Shown here: positions 10,930-21,396 of the stretch, piece after piece
Layout of the letters: every line of letters begins with the position of its first letter
Position numbering within the stretch: the stretch's first letter is position 1
Source of the DNA: Citrobacter koseri
GTDB taxonomy: Bacteria; Pseudomonadota; Gammaproteobacteria; Enterobacterales; Enterobacteriaceae
Assembly: GCA_900446925.1 (NCBI GenBank)
Contig: UAVY01000008.1
Span: 372,001 to 436,000 of the forward strand
Length of the DNA stretch: 64,000 nt
Reading direction: 5' to 3'
The notes under the pieces: model-generated
What the model was told of the DNA's origin: nothing
What the model saw: the letters and a program-made list of their open reading frames with translations, nothing else
Databases searched by the model: none
Translations under genes and position numbers: made by a program

Positions 10930-13531
10930 TTATTTCTTACCTTCTACCCACTTGCCATCAACGAAGAATGCGGACCATCCCGTCGCTTTCCCGTCTTTTT
11001 CAGCGGCAACATACTGCTGTTTCGTCTTACGGCTAAAACGCACCAGCGTCTTATTGCCTTCCGGGTCCTGCTGCGGCGCATCGGCCAGATAACGCAGTTT
11101 TTCCGGCAGACGGTCGCGGAAGCGGTACAACTCTTCCACTAACGGCGCACGCGTTTCACGCGATTTCGGGAAGGTATTCGCCGCGAGGAAGATCCCTGCG
11201 GCGCCGTCACGCAGCACGAAATACGCGTCCGATTTCTCGCACGGCAGTTCCGGCAACGGCACCGGATCTTCTTTCGGCGGCGCGACTTCACCGTTACGCA
11301 GAATCTTACGGGTATTTTTACATTCGTCGTTAGTACAGGCCATGTACTTACCAAAACGCCCCATTTTCAGGTGCATTTCAGAGCCACATTTTTCGCACTC
11401 AACGATCGGACCGTCATAACCTTTAATGCGGAACTCGCCCTCTTCGATTTCGTAACCGTCGCAGGTCGGGTTATTACCGCAGACATGCAGCTTGCGTTTC
11501 GGATCGATCAGGTAGCTGTCCATTGCGGTGCCGCACTTCTGGCAACGACGTTTTGCACGCAAGGCGTTGGTTTCCGCATCATCGCCTTCCAGTACGTTCA
11601 GCACTTCATTTTCCGGCACCAGGTTGATGGTGGTTTTGCAGCGCTCTTTCGGCGGTAGCGCATAGCCGGAACATCCCAGGAACACGCCGGTGCTGGCGGT
11701 GCGAATCCCCATCTTGCGCCCGCATGTCGGGCAGTCAATGCTGGTCAGCACCATCTGGTTAGGGCGCATGCCGCCCTCTTCAGGATCTTTCTCCGCTTTA
11801 TCAAGCTGCTGAGTAAAATCGCTGAAGAAGTTATCAAGCACGTTTTTCCACTCGGCTTCGTGGCTGGCCACCTTGTCGAGGCTGTCTTCCATCTGGGCGG
11901 TGAAATCGTAGTTCATCAGCTCGCGGAAGTTTTCTTCCAGTCTATCGGTGACAATCTCACCCATTTTTTCAGCATAGAAGCGACGGTTTTCCACGCGGAC
12001 ATAACCGCGATCCTGAATGGTCGAGATGATCGACGCATAGGTGGATGGACGACCAATACCGCGTTTTTCCAGCTCTTTAACCAGCGATGCTTCACTGAAG
12101 CGCGCCGGTGGTTTGGTGAAGTGCTGCGCCGGGGTCAGTTTCAACCAGCGTCAACACATCGCCTTTATTCACCGCAGGCAACGTCCGGTCTTCATCGCCT
12201 TTACGCAGCGCAGGCATGACTTTCGTCCAGCCGTCGAAACGCAGAATGCGGCCACGCGCTTTCAGGCGGAAATCACCCGCACCGACCGTCAGCGTGGTGG
12301 AATCGTACTGGGCTGGCGTCATCTGACAGGCGACAAACTGACGCCAGATCAGCTGATACAGTTTCTGCGCGTCCGCTTCCATATCCTTCAGCGCTTCGGC
12401 CATCACCGCGACATCAGAAGGACGGATCGCTTCGTGCGCTTCCTGTGAATTTTCTTTGCTGGCGTACTGGTTCGGGTTCTCCGGCAGGTATTTCTTGCCG
12501 AAGCTATCGCTGATATAACCGCGAACCATGTTTACCGCATCCTGGCTCAGGTTGGTGGAGTCAGTACGCATGTAGGTGATGTAGCCTGCTTCGTACAAGC
12601 GCTGCGCCATCATCATGGTTTTTTTCACGCCAAAGCCCAGACGCGTGGCTCGCCGCCTGTTGCAGCGTCGACGTGATAAACGGCGCGCCAGGCTTGCTGC
12701 TGGTCGGTTTAATCTTCACGCTCCAGTACGCTGTAACGCGCTTTTTCCAGTAGGCTGACCGCCGCCAGCGTTTGCTCGCGGTTAACCGGACGGAACGGTT
12801 TATCATTCTGGTGCGTAACGTCAAGCGGCAAGGCATCGCCAGAAGGCGTTGTCGTGCTGGCGTTCACTTCCCAGAACTCTTCCGGTACGAACGCTTTGAT
12901 GTCACGTTCGCGCTCAACAACCAGACGCACGGCAACGGACTGTACGCGGCCTGCCGACAGGCCTCGCGCAATTTTTTTCCCACAGCAATGGCGACACCAT
13001 ATAGCCCACAACGCGGTCCATAAAGCGGCGCGCCTGCTGCGCGTTAACACGGTCGATATTCAGTTCGCCTGGCTTATCAAACGCCTGGCGAATCGCGTTT
13101 TTGGTTATTTCGTTAAACACCACGCGGCTATAGCGCGTGTCATCACCCCCGATCACCTCCCGCAGGTGCCAGGCAATGGCCTCCCCTTCGCGGTCAAGGT
13201 CGGTTGCGAGATAGATGTGGTCGGCTTTTTCAGCCAATTGTTTCAGTTCAGAGACGACCTTCTCTTTACCGGGCAGCACTTCATAATGCGCATCCCAGTT
13301 ATGCCAAGGGTCAACCCCCATTCGGTTGACGAGAGCGCCACGTTCATCCTTTTTGGGCTTTTTAGCCGTTTTGGTGGAGGTAGAGTCGGCGCTCTTTTTA
13401 GCTGCTGAGCCACTGGTCGGCAAATCACGGATATGACCGACGCTGGACTTAACCACGTAATCATTACCCAGATACTTGTTGATCGTTTTGGCTTTTGCCG
13501 GGGACTCAACGATGACAAGAGCTTTACCCAT
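10930..13531 (-). CDS. topA: DNA topoisomerase I (four frameshifts)
   Basis: Relaxes negative supercoils by single-strand cleavage. The TOPRIM domain is at the N-terminus ([17 protein letters not shown] ... [13 protein letters not shown]), the catalytic tyrosine lies in [10 protein letters not shown], and C-terminal zinc ribbons are seen ([27 protein letters not shown]). Four one-base insertions break it: ccc 12979-12981, aa 12712-12713, gg 12649-12650 and t-run 12139-12141. Corrected length is 865 residues, exactly the E. coli value. Loss of topA is lethal or needs suppressors, so these are very probably errors. The start is MGKALV at 13531. Confidence 0.95.
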
Positions 13532-13931
13532 ATTCACCTTTACCTAAATTGATTCTTCCTGGAATGCGTCGCACGTTGATTCACCTTCCACTGGCGACGA
13601 GACACCGATATGGTCTCTGTGTCGGCGGATATCAACCCCTTGTACTGACTCGGTGCGCGAAACGTGATCCTCAGGTGACTGAGTTAACAGGCTTTTTAGC
13701 ACACAAGCGCTATAGCACGACGGAATTTTGGTCGAATGTCAAGCAAATCTGTTGCCAGATTGACGAAAGCGTCACACTGTACCTGATAAAATTCGTTACG
13801 CAACTTTATTAGCATGCAAAAACAAATCTCGCCAGTAACAGCACCTTTACAAGACCTTCGTGTTTATCAGGGAATATTTGCCCATAAGCAGCGCCCGGCG
13901 TAGACTAATGTCCTTGTTTAAGGAGTAAATA
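13532..13931. promoter_or_regulatory. topA-yciN divergent intergenic region
   Basis: About 400 bp between two divergent genes. In E. coli this region holds several supercoiling- and Fis-responsive topA promoters; I cannot place the individual boxes with confidence. Directly before yciN there is a clear ribosome site (aaggag). No other gene is apparent. Confidence 0.5.
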
Positions 13932-14184
13932 ATGCATAAAGACACCCAACCTATCGATCGTGAAACACTGCTGATTGAAGCCAACAAAATCATTCGTGAG
14001 CATGAGGACACGCTGGCGGGGATTGTCGCCACCGGTGTGACGCAGCGAAACGGCGTGCTGGTCTTCAGCGGCGATTACTTTTTAGACGAGCAAGGTTTAC
14101 CGACGCCCAAAAAGCACCGCCGTGTTTAATATGTTTAAACATCTGGCACATGTGCTTTCTGAGAAGTATCACCTGATCGATTAA
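13932..14184 (+). CDS. yciN: YciN family protein (one frameshift)
   Basis: Small cytoplasmic protein of unknown function. The first 60 residues ([14 protein letters not shown] ... [12 protein letters not shown]) are followed out of frame by [19 protein letters not shown] and HLID. One extra a in aaaaa at 14109-14113 accounts for the shift; the corrected length of 83 residues matches E. coli YciN. Confidence 0.85.
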
Positions 14185-14194
14185 CGCAGGAAAG

Positions 14195-14352
14195 GTTTTG
14201 CCGGATGGCGGCTACGCCTTATCCGGCCTACAAAACAGTCCGCAGGCCCGGTAAGCATTAGCGCCACCGGGCTGTTTGCCGGATGGCGGTTGCGCCTTAT
14301 CCGGCCTACAAAACAATCCGCAAGCCCGGTAAGCGTTAGCGCCACCGGGCAA
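14195..14352. repeat. BIME: tandem REP elements between yciN and sohB
   Basis: Two near-identical units, each with ttgccggatggcgg...gccttatccggcctac followed by the opposite-facing cccggtaagc.ttagcgccaccgggc. These are typical enterobacterial repetitive extragenic palindromes in tandem, lying between the convergent genes yciN and sohB. Confidence 0.9.
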
Positions 14353-14360
14353 TGACAATT

Positions 14361-15407
14361 TTACATCAGCGGTTTTTGTCCGCGCTGCCACCAGCGTAGC
14401 AACAAACGATCGGCGCTTTCTGCGGCGCTGCCCGTAAACCGATCCATCAATTTCTTGCGCTGCATAAAGCGAACGTTGAACACCTCATAACCGTCCATCA
14501 AGCGAAGAATGACGTCATCACTGGTGTTGATTTCGTCCACCAGACCTTTCTCCAGCGCCTGTTGGCCATACCAGTGCTCGCCTGTGGCCACCTGTTCGAT
14601 ATCCAGCACAGGACGCATCTGCTGCACAAAATGCTTAAACAGGTGATGGGTTTCATTCAGATCTTCACGGAATTTCTGGCGCCCTTCCTCCGTGTTCTCA
14701 CCAAGCAGCGTCAGCGTGCGCTTATACTGGCCCGCCGTGTGCAGCTCAATATCGATATCCTTCCCTTTCAAAAAGCGATTAAAGTTAGGGATTTGCGCCA
14801 CAACGCCAATAGAGCCGACAATCGCAAACGGCGCCGAAACAATTTTGTCGGCCACACAGGCCATCATGTAACCGCCGCTGGCGGCGACTTTGTCCACCGT
14901 TACCGTCAACGGGATCTGCTTATCGCGCAGACGCTGCAATTGCGAAGCCGCCAGGCCATAGCCATGCACAACGCCGCCGGGACTTTCCAGACGCACGACC
15001 ACCTGATCCTGCGGTTTAAACGCCGCTAACACCGCCGTCACCTCCTCACGCAGCGCGCTGACTTCGTGGGCATCCATACTGCCTTTAAAATCCAGCACCC
15101 AGGCACGAGGTTTCCCCGTCGCGGCATTTTCCCCCTGCTTTGCTTTCGCTTTCGCCGCTTTTGCCTCCAGCTTCAGCTTCTTTTTCTGCGCTTTATGCCA
15201 GAGTTTTTGTTGATGACCGTCCATCAGCGCCGTCGCCAGATCGTCCTTCATCTCTTTATATTGCTCGCTGAGATTCGTTACCCGCAGCTCCCCACGCTGG
15301 CGTTTACGCTGGGCAGCATTCACGATCAGCATCACAATGACGGCGATTGCCACCACGACAGTGACGATTTTTGCCAAAAACAACCCATATTCAGACAACA
15401 ATTCCAC
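14361..15407 (-). CDS. sohB: SohB, S49-family inner-membrane peptidase
   Basis: Intact signal-peptide-peptidase-A-like serine protease, 348 residues. It has an N-terminal membrane anchor (VTVVVAIAVIVMLIV), a charged linker rich in K, A and E, then the S49 core with VDKVAASGGYMMA, where the serine of ASGG is the likely nucleophile. I choose the GTG at 15407 (VELLSEYG), preceded by an aaggtgg ribosome site, as in E. coli; another GTG three codons upstream is possible. In E. coli, extra copies suppress htrA (degP) defects. Confidence 0.93.
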   Translation of the reverse strand: MELLSEYGLFLAKIVTVVVAIAVIVMLIVNAAQRKRQRGELRVTNLSEQYKEMKDDLATALMDGHQQKLWHKAQKKKLKLEAKAAKAKAKQGENAATGKPRAWVLDFKGSMDAHEVSALREEVTAVLAAFKPQDQVVVRLESPGGVVHGYGLAASQLQRLRDKQIPLTVTVDKVAASGGYMMACVADKIVSAPFAIVGSIGVVAQIPNFNRFLKGKDIDIELHTAGQYKRTLTLLGENTEEGRQKFREDLNETHHLFKHFVQQMRPVLDIEQVATGEHWYGQQALEKGLVDEINTSDDVILRLMDGYEVFNVRFMQRKKLMDRFTGSAAESADRLLLRWWQRGQKPLM

Positions 15408-15644
15408 GAGTCCCACCTTGGTTACACAACGCTATTTTGGCTCAGTGTACAACAGGCGTGTTAGCCCGTCTCGTTTGATCCTGCGTTGCGGTTACTGGGT
15501 GAAAAGTATGACAAAGTGTTCATTTTTCGGCGTTATCGCCGTTGACTGATTGAAATGACGCGGGCTTTCAGGCATAAAGCCGAAAAGTTAAAGAGAAGAT
15601 AAGACAACTGGCAGGGTGACCCAACGCGTCGCCGAGGAGTAGCC

Positions 15645-16406
15645 GTGCATTACCAACCTAAACAAGATCTACTGCAAAATCGCATTATTCTGGTCACTGG
15701 CGCCAGTGATGGCATTGGCCGCGAAGCCGCGCTCACCTACGCGCGCTACGGCGCAAACGTTATTTTGCTGGGTCGAAATGAAGAAAAACTGCGTCAGGTC
15801 GCACAGACTGTCGCCGAAGATACAGGCGCATTGCCACAGTGGTTTACGCTGGATCTACTGACCTGCACCGCTGAAGAGTGCCACCAGTTAGGCCAGCGGA
15901 TTGCGGCGCACTATCCACGACTGGATGGCGTTCTGCATAACGCCGGGTTACTGGGCGATATCTGCCCAATGAGCGAACAAAATCCGCACGTCTGGCAGGA
16001 TGTTATGCAGGTTAACGTCAATGCGACATTCATGCTGACTCAGGCACTGCTTCCTTTATTACTTAAATCCGACGCCGGTTCGCTGGTCTTTACCTCATCA
16101 AGCGTCGGTCGTCAGGGACGCGCCAACTGGGGCGCTTACGCCACCTCTAAATTCGCCACCGAAGGCATGATGCAGGTACTGGCGGACGAATACCAGAACC
16201 ACCCCTTACGTGTAAATTGCATCAACCCAGGCGGCACGCGCACGAGTATGCGCGCCAGCGCCTTCCCTACGGAAGATCCACAGAAGTTAAAAACGCCCGC
16301 CGATATCATGCCCCTCTATTTGTGGCTGATGGGCGACGACAGCCGCCGTAAAACCGGTATGACTTTTGATGCCCAGCCGGGCCGTAAACCAGGAATCGCC
16401 CAATGA
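15645..16406 (+). CDS. yciK: YciK, short-chain dehydrogenase/reductase
   Basis: Intact 253-residue SDR. The nucleotide-binding motif is TGASDGIG, the structural motif NAG (LHNAGLLGD), the catalytic serine lies in FTSSSVG, and the YxxxK pair in YATSK. The start is GTG 15645 with gaggag upstream. Substrate unknown. Its last four bases overlap the btuR start (ATGA), suggesting co-expression. Confidence 0.94.
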   Translation: MHYQPKQDLLQNRIILVTGASDGIGREAALTYARYGANVILLGRNEEKLRQVAQTVAEDTGALPQWFTLDLLTCTAEECHQLGQRIAAHYPRLDGVLHNAGLLGDICPMSEQNPHVWQDVMQVNVNATFMLTQALLPLLLKSDAGSLVFTSSSVGRQGRANWGAYATSKFATEGMMQVLADEYQNHPLRVNCINPGGTRTSMRASAFPTEDPQKLKTPADIMPLYLWLMGDDSRRKTGMTFDAQPGRKPGIAQ

Positions 16407-16995
16407 CTGAAGAACGCTATCAACAACGCCAGCAGCGTGTGAAAGACCGGGTCGACGCCCGTGTTGCGGCGGCGCAGGACGAACGCGGCATCATCATCGT
16501 GTTTACCGGCAACGGTAAAGGCAAAACCACGGCGGCATTCGGCACCGCAACGCGCGCCGTCGGCCACGGTAAAAAAGTGGGCGTAGTGCAGTTCATTAAA
16601 GGCACATGGCCTAACGGTGAGCGCAATCTGCTGGAGCCCCACGGCGTGGAGTTTCAGGTGATGGCGACCGGGTTCACCTGGGAAACGCAAAATCGCGAAA
16701 CCGACACCGCAGCCTGTATGGCTGTCTGGGAACATGGCAAACGTATGCTGGCGGACCCCCAACGTTGGATATGGTCGTGCTGGATGAACTGACCTACATG
16801 GTGGCATATGACTATCTGCCGCTTGAAGAGGTCATCAATGCCTTAAATGCCCGTCCGCAGAATCAGACGGTAATTATTACCGGTCGCGGTTGTCATCGCG
16901 ATATTCTGGAACTGGCCGACACGGTCAGCGAGCTGCGTCCGGTCAAACATGCTTTTGAAGCGGGCGTAAAGGCCCAGATGGGAATTGATTATTAG
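16403..16995 (+). CDS. btuR: Cob(I)alamin adenosyltransferase (BtuR/CobA), frameshifted
   Basis: Transfers the adenosyl group of ATP to corrinoids in B12 synthesis and salvage; called cobA in Salmonella. The P-loop GNGKGKTT is at about residue 36, with FIKGTWPNGE after it. The frame is lost at the ccccc at 16756-16760 and resumes as LDMVVLDELTYMVAYDYL. Two extra c restore LADPTLDMV and a length of 196 residues, the family value; a one-base deletion would fit less well. The gene overlaps yciK by four bases. Confidence 0.92.
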
Positions 16996-17001
16996 GAAAC
17001 G

Positions 17002-17086
17002 GTGCCGGATGACGGCGTAAACGCTTTATCCGGCCTACAGGCAAAACGTAGGCCCGGTAAGCGTAAGCGCCACCGGGCATTCAGCA
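17002..17086. repeat. REP pair between btuR and rluB
   Basis: gtgccggatgacggcgtaaacgc...tatccggcctac followed by gtaggcccggtaagcgtaagcgccaccgggc, a two-unit BIME between convergent genes. Confidence 0.85.
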
Positions 17087-17962
17087 TCAGCCGTTGTTGT
17101 TACGACCGCCTGAACGACGACCACCGCCAACCTGGCTGTGACGCTTCACCGCACGGCGAATCTGGTTCGCCTTCATACGACGTCGGTCTTTCTCCACGGC
17201 CACTTTGGAGGTGGTTTCCGGCGCCAGCTGCACCAGCTCACGCAGATAGTTGGTCTGCGCCAGATCCAGTTCAGTCCAGCCACCGCGCGGCAGCCCTTTC
17301 GGCAATGGAATATCGCCATAGCGCACGCGGATCAGTCGGCTAACCTGCACGCCAACCGCTTCCCACAGACGACGTACCTCACGGTTACGCCCTTCGGTCA
17401 GCGTGACGTTGTACCACTGGTTAATGCCCTCACCACCGCTGAATTTGATGGTCTTAAACGCCGCCGGGCCATCTTCCAGTTGAACGCCACGACTCAGGTC
17501 ACGCAGCTTCGCGTCATCAACCTGACCAAATACGCGCACGGCGTATTCACGCTCAACTTCACGACTCGGGTGCATCAGACGGTTCGCCAGTTCGCCATCC
17601 GTCGTGAACAACAGCAAACCGCAGGTATTCACATCCAGACGACCTACGGCAATCCAGCGTGCGCCGCGCAGTTTTCGGTAAGCGATCAAAAACGGTAGGA
17701 CGACCTTCCGGGTCGTTACGGGTACACAGCTCACCTTCTGGTTGTAATAGGCCAGAACGCGACAAATTTGTTCCGCAGACTCTTTCACCGAGATCAGATG
17801 ACCGTCGATACGGATTTTCAGACCCGGCGTGATTTCAACGCGATCGCCAAGCGTGGCGATTTTGCCGTCAACGCTTACGCGGCCTGCTTCAATAATGGAT
17901 TCAATTTCACGGCGAGAACCGTGGCCAGCGCGAGCCAGCACTTTTTGTAACTTTTCGCTCAT
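17087..17962 (-). CDS. rluB: RluB, 23S rRNA pseudouridine-2605 synthase (two compensating indels)
   Basis: S4 domain at the N-terminus ([21 protein letters not shown]), then an RsuA-type pseudouridine synthase domain with catalytic aspartate in [14 protein letters not shown], then a basic glycine/arginine tail ([12 protein letters not shown]). The frame stays open, but residues about 74-96 read as unrelated sequence. A base is missing near 17740-17743, and one t is extra in 17672-17675. Between them the other frame reads the expected [18 protein letters not shown]. Length is 291 residues, as in E. coli. Confidence 0.93.
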   Translation of the reverse strand: MSEKLQKVLARAGHGSRREIESIIEAGRVSVDGKIATLGDRVEITPGLKIRIDGHLISVKESAEQICRVLAYYNQKVSCVPVTTRKVVLPFLIAYRKLRGARWIAVGRLDVNTCGLLLFTTDGELANRLMHPSREVEREYAVRVFGQVDDAKLRDLSRGVQLEDGPAAFKTIKFSGGEGINQWYNVTLTEGRNREVRRLWEAVGVQVSRLIRVRYGDIPLPKGLPRGGWTELDLAQTNYLRELVQLAPETTSKVAVEKDRRRMKANQIRRAVKRHSQVGGGRRSGGRNNNG

Positions 17963-18061
17963 AGAGCTTCCTTCAGGTGTCGCCTTCACAGGCGTCGAAC
18001 AGGAGAATCAACGGCGCTTTACAGCGCCATTTTAAGGCCGCGTAGTATACAGAGTTGCGCC

Positions 18062-18682
18062 TTATAAGAAAGGTTTAACGTCACCAACGCCTTCGCGCAA
18101 GACAACCGGAGAATCATCGGTTAAATCAATCACCGTGGTCGGTTGCTGGCCGAGGTAACCGCCGTGAATGATCAAATCGACCTGTTTTTCCAGGCGGTCT
18201 TTGATCTCTTCCGGGTCGGACTCGGTAAATTCGCTGCCGGGCAGCATCAGCGAGGTGGAGAGCATCGGTTCGCCCAGCGCTTCCAGCAGTGCCAACGCGA
18301 TCGGGTTCGACGGCACGCGCAGACCGATTGTTTTCCGTTTTTCCTGTAACAGGCGGCGCGGCACGTCTTTCGTTCCCTTCAGGATAAAAGTGTAGTTGCC
18401 CGGCGTATTGTTTTTAATTAAGCGAAAGGCGACGTTATCGACAAACGAATAGGTCGATAACTCAGACAGATCCCGACACATCAGCGTGAAGTTATGCCCG
18501 TCCGGCAGGTGGCGAATGCGGCAGATGCGCTCCATCGCCCCTTTATCTTCGATTTTACAACCCAGCGCATAGCCGGAATCGGTTGGATAAACAATCACCC
18601 CGCCTTTACGCACAATTTCAACTGCCTGATTGATCAGCCGTTGTTGCGGGTTTTCAGGATGAATATAAAAAAACTGGCTCAT
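18062..18682 (-). CDS. yciO: YciO, YrdC/Sua5-domain protein
   Basis: Intact 206-residue protein of the YrdC/Sua5 fold (KGGVIVYPTDSGYALGC, FTLMCRDLSELSTY). Related to TsaC, which makes threonylcarbamoyl-AMP for tRNA t6A, but YciO does not replace TsaC well in E. coli and its real role is uncertain. The start is MSQFFYIHPE; a longer open frame to 18922 overlaps rnm and is not used. It follows rnm by seven bases. Confidence 0.95.
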   Translation of the reverse strand: MSQFFYIHPENPQQRLINQAVEIVRKGGVIVYPTDSGYALGCKIEDKGAMERICRIRHLPDGHNFTLMCRDLSELSTYSFVDNVAFRLIKNNTPGNYTFILKGTKDVPRRLLQEKRKTIGLRVPSNPIALALLEALGEPMLSTSLMLPGSEFTESDPEEIKDRLEKQVDLIIHGGYLGQQPTTVIDLTDDSPVVLREGVGDVKPFL

Positions 18683-18689
18683 ACTTCCC

Positions 18690-19559
18690 TCACTGTGGTG
18701 TTTGTGGCTCTTCCCACAGCTGCCATACGCCTTCGACGCCTGCTGGCAGCCAGAGCTTGCGACCCAGTTCAATCCACGGGCACGGCTGATGAAAATCAGA
18801 GCCTTGTGATGCCCATAAATGGTGCTGGCGCGCATAGGTCGCCAGTTGGGTTCGCTCATTGGGCGACTGCTGGCATTGCGCCACTTCCATCGCATCACCG
18901 CGATGCAGCGCAAAATACGCAATCAACCTTTTCAGCCACTTAGCGCTAAGGTCATAGCGGCCCGGATGGGCCAATACTGCCTTACCGCCAGAATGATGAA
19001 TCACATCAATAGCTTGTTCTATTGTACACCACTGTGGCGGAACGTATCCGGTTTTCCCACGCGCAAGGTATTTTTTAAAAACATCGGCAATGCTCCCGGC
19101 TTTGCCGCACTCCACCAGAAAACGGGCGAAATGCCCGCGCGTCACGGCCCCACCGTCGGCAAGCCGCAAAGCGCCTTCCCACGCCCCTGGAATATGCGCT
19201 TTCTCCAGACGCTCGGCAATCAGACGCGCACGCTGCTGACGACGTTCGGTTTGTTCCGCCAGGAACGCGCACATCGCCGGATGCGCAATGTCGATATTCA
19301 GACCCACAATATGGATCTCATGATTTTCCCAGACAGTTGAAATTTCCACGCCAGGAATCAGGTTCAGGGCAAGCCCGGAACGTGAAATTTCTTCTCTTGC
19401 CGCCGGAATAGCGGCTGTGGTGTCATGATCGGTGATCGCCAGTGTGCCGACTCGCATCTCTACCGCACGATGTACTAACGCTTCTGGCGTTAACCGACCA
19501 TCGGACGCCGTTGTATGACTGTGCAGGTCGTAAATCACTGCGTAATTCGTGTCGCTCAA
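18690..19559 (-). CDS. rnm: RNase AM (YciV/TrpH), PHP-domain 5'-3' exonuclease
   Basis: Intact 289-residue PHP phosphoesterase. Metal-binding motifs are visible: DLHSHTTASDG at the N-terminus, ITDHDT, PGVEIST, AHPGRY and SDFHQP. The E. coli enzyme matures the 5' ends of rRNAs and degrades short RNA 5'-phosphates and pAp. It lies divergently next to the trp promoter and upstream of yciO. Confidence 0.94.
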   Translation of the reverse strand: MSDTNYAVIYDLHSHTTASDGRLTPEALVHRAVEMRVGTLAITDHDTTAAIPAAREEISRSGLALNLIPGVEISTVWENHEIHIVGLNIDIAHPAMCAFLAEQTERRQQRARLIAERLEKAHIPGAWEGALRLADGGAVTRGHFARFLVECGKAGSIADVFKKYLARGKTGYVPPQWCTIEQAIDVIHHSGGKAVLAHPGRYDLSAKWLKRLIAYFALHRGDAMEVAQCQQSPNERTQLATYARQHHLWASQGSDFHQPCPWIELGRKLWLPAGVEGVWQLWEEPQTPQ

Positions 19560-19632
19560 GGCGGCTCCCGTCTTAATAAATGTTCTTTCACAAACATCAT
19601 AACGGTTCCGGCAAATATACTGAAATCAGGTG

Positions 19633-19667
19633 TTGACTTTATTTCATCGAACTAGTTAACTAGTACG
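19633..19667 (+). promoter_or_regulatory. trp promoter and TrpR operator
   Basis: -35 ttgact (19633-19638), 17-base spacer, -10 ttaact (19656-19661). The palindrome cgaactagttaactagtacg (19648-19667) overlaps the -10 and is the classical TrpR operator, essentially identical to the E. coli and Salmonella trp operator. Confidence 0.95.
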
Positions 19668-19694
19668 CAAGTTCACATGAAGAAGGTATCTGAG

Positions 19695-19739
19695 ATGAAA
19701 GCAACATTCGTACTGCACGGTTGGTGGCGCACTTCCTGA
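19695..19739 (+). CDS. trpL: trp leader peptide
   Basis: 14 residues, MKATFVLHGWWRTS, with tandem tryptophan codons at positions 10-11. Ribosome stalling at these codons decides between antiterminator and terminator forms of the downstream RNA. Confidence 0.95.
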   Translation: MKATFVLHGWWRTS

Positions 19740-19783
19740 TTTCGGGCAGTGTATGACGTCTGCAATAAGCAACCAGATACCCG

Positions 19784-19810
19784 GCCCGCCAGATGAGCGG
19801 GCTTTTTTTT
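19784..19810 (+). terminator. trp attenuator (3:4 hairpin)
   Basis: gcccgcc (19784-19790), loop agatga, gcgggc, then eight t: the intrinsic terminator of the trp leader. Together with trpL it gives attenuation of trpEDCBA by charged tRNA-Trp. Confidence 0.95.
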
Positions 19811-19833
19811 GAACAGAATGAATGAGAATAACG

Positions 19834-21396
19834 ATGCAAATACAAAAACCAACACTCGAATTGCTTTCCTGCAATGCCGCCTACCGTGAGAACCCGACGG
19901 CGTTGTTCCATCAGGTTTGTGGCGACCGCCCGGCAACGCTGCTGCTGGAATCCGCTGATATCGACAGTAAAAATGATCTGAAAAGCCTGCTGTTGGTCGA
20001 TAGTGCGCTGCGCATTACCGCTTTGGGTGACACTGTCACTATCGAAGCGCTAACGGATAACGGCGCATCCCTGCTCCCGCTGCTGGATGCCGCGCTGCCT
20101 GCGGGCGTTGAAAATGCAGCGCAGCCCGGCAACCGGAAGCTGCGCTTTCCCGCAGTAAGTCCGCTGTTAGATGAGGATGCGCGTCTGTGTTCGCTGTCGG
20201 TATTTGACGCATTCCGTCTGTTGCAGAACCTGGTGAATGTGCCTGCTGAAGAGCGCGAAGCCATGTTTTTCGGCGGTTTGTTTGCCTATGACCTGGTGGC
20301 GGGATTTGAAGCGTTACCGCAACTGGAAGCCGGTAATCGCTGCCCGGATTACTGCTTCTATCTGGCGGAAACGCTGATGGTGATTGACCATCAGAAGAAA
20401 AGCACCCGTATTCAGGCAAGCCTCTTTACCGACAATGAAGCGGAAAAACAGCGTCTGACGGCGCGCCTCGTGCAGCTGACGCAGCAATTAACCGAACCCG
20501 CGCCGCCGTTGCCCGTTACGCCAGTGCCGCAAATGCGCTGCGAATGCAGCCAGAGCGACGAAGAGTTTGGCGCCGTTGTGCGTACCATGCAGAAAGCGAT
20601 TCGCGCAGGAGAGATTTTCCAGGTGGTGCCTTCCCGCCGCTTCTCATTACCCTGCCCGTCACCGCTGGCGGCCTATTACGTACTGAAAAAGAGCAACCCA
20701 AGTCCATACATGTTCTTTATGCAGGATAACGATTTCACCCTGTTTGGCGCCTCCCCGGAAAGCTCGCTGAAGTACGACGCGACCAGTCGCCAGATTGAGA
20801 TTTACCCCATCGCCGGCACGCGCCCGCGCGGTCGCCGTGCCGACGGCTCGCTGGATCGCGATCTCGACAGCCGCATTGAGCTGGAGATGCGCACCGACCA
20901 TAAAGAGCTGTCTGAACACCTGATGCTGGTCGATTTGGCGCGTAATGATCTGGCGCGCATTTGTACTCCCGGCAGCCGCTACGTTGCCGACCTGACGAAA
21001 GTCGATCGTTATTCGTTCGTTATGCACCTGGTGTCCCGCGTGGTGGGTGAATTACGCAGCGATCTGGATGTGCTGCATGCTTACCGCGCCTGTATGAATA
21101 TGGGCACGCTGAGCGGCGCGCCAAAAGTTCGCGCCATGCAGCTTATCGCCGGTGCCGAAGGGCGTCGTCGCGGCAGTTATGGCGGTGCGGTGGGCTATTT
21201 CACCGCGCATGGCGATCTCGATACCTGCATTGTGATTCGCTCTGCTCTGGTGGAAGACGGCATCGCCACCGTACAGGCCGGTGCCGGAATCGTGCTGGAT
21301 TCTGTTCCGCAGTCTGAAGCCGACGAAACCCGTAATAAAGCGCGCGCGGTTCTGCGTGCTATTGCCACCGCGCACCATGCACAGGAGATTTTCTAA
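19834..21396 (+). CDS. trpE: Anthranilate synthase component I
   Basis: Intact 520-residue TrpE: chorismate plus ammonia to anthranilate. The N-terminal tryptophan feedback site [15 protein letters not shown] is present. The chorismate-binding domain contains [10 protein letters not shown], the [18 protein letters not shown] block and [12 protein letters not shown]. The start is MQIQKPTLE at 19834; an in-frame upstream codon at 19822 is less likely. Its stop overlaps the trpD start (TAATG), the known translational coupling that balances the TrpE-TrpD complex. Confidence 0.97.
   Translation: MQIQKPTLELLSCNAAYRENPTALFHQVCGDRPATLLLESADIDSKNDLKSLLLVDSALRITALGDTVTIEALTDNGASLLPLLDAALPAGVENAAQPGNRKLRFPAVSPLLDEDARLCSLSVFDAFRLLQNLVNVPAEEREAMFFGGLFAYDLVAGFEALPQLEAGNRCPDYCFYLAETLMVIDHQKKSTRIQASLFTDNEAEKQRLTARLVQLTQQLTEPAPPLPVTPVPQMRCECSQSDEEFGAVVRTMQKAIRAGEIFQVVPSRRFSLPCPSPLAAYYVLKKSNPSPYMFFMQDNDFTLFGASPESSLKYDATSRQIEIYPIAGTRPRGRRADGSLDRDLDSRIELEMRTDHKELSEHLMLVDLARNDLARICTPGSRYVADLTKVDRYSFVMHLVSRVVGELRSDLDVLHAYRACMNMGTLSGAPKVRAMQLIAGAEGRRRGSYGGAVGYFTAHGDLDTCIVIRSALVEDGIATVQAGAGIVLDSVPQSEADETRNKARAVLRAIATAHHAQEIF

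Noticed and set aside
17690..17745. A novel RluB variant with a divergent internal segment
   Set aside because: The neighbouring frame encodes the conserved RluB sequence for exactly this stretch, so it is a pair of compensating indels.
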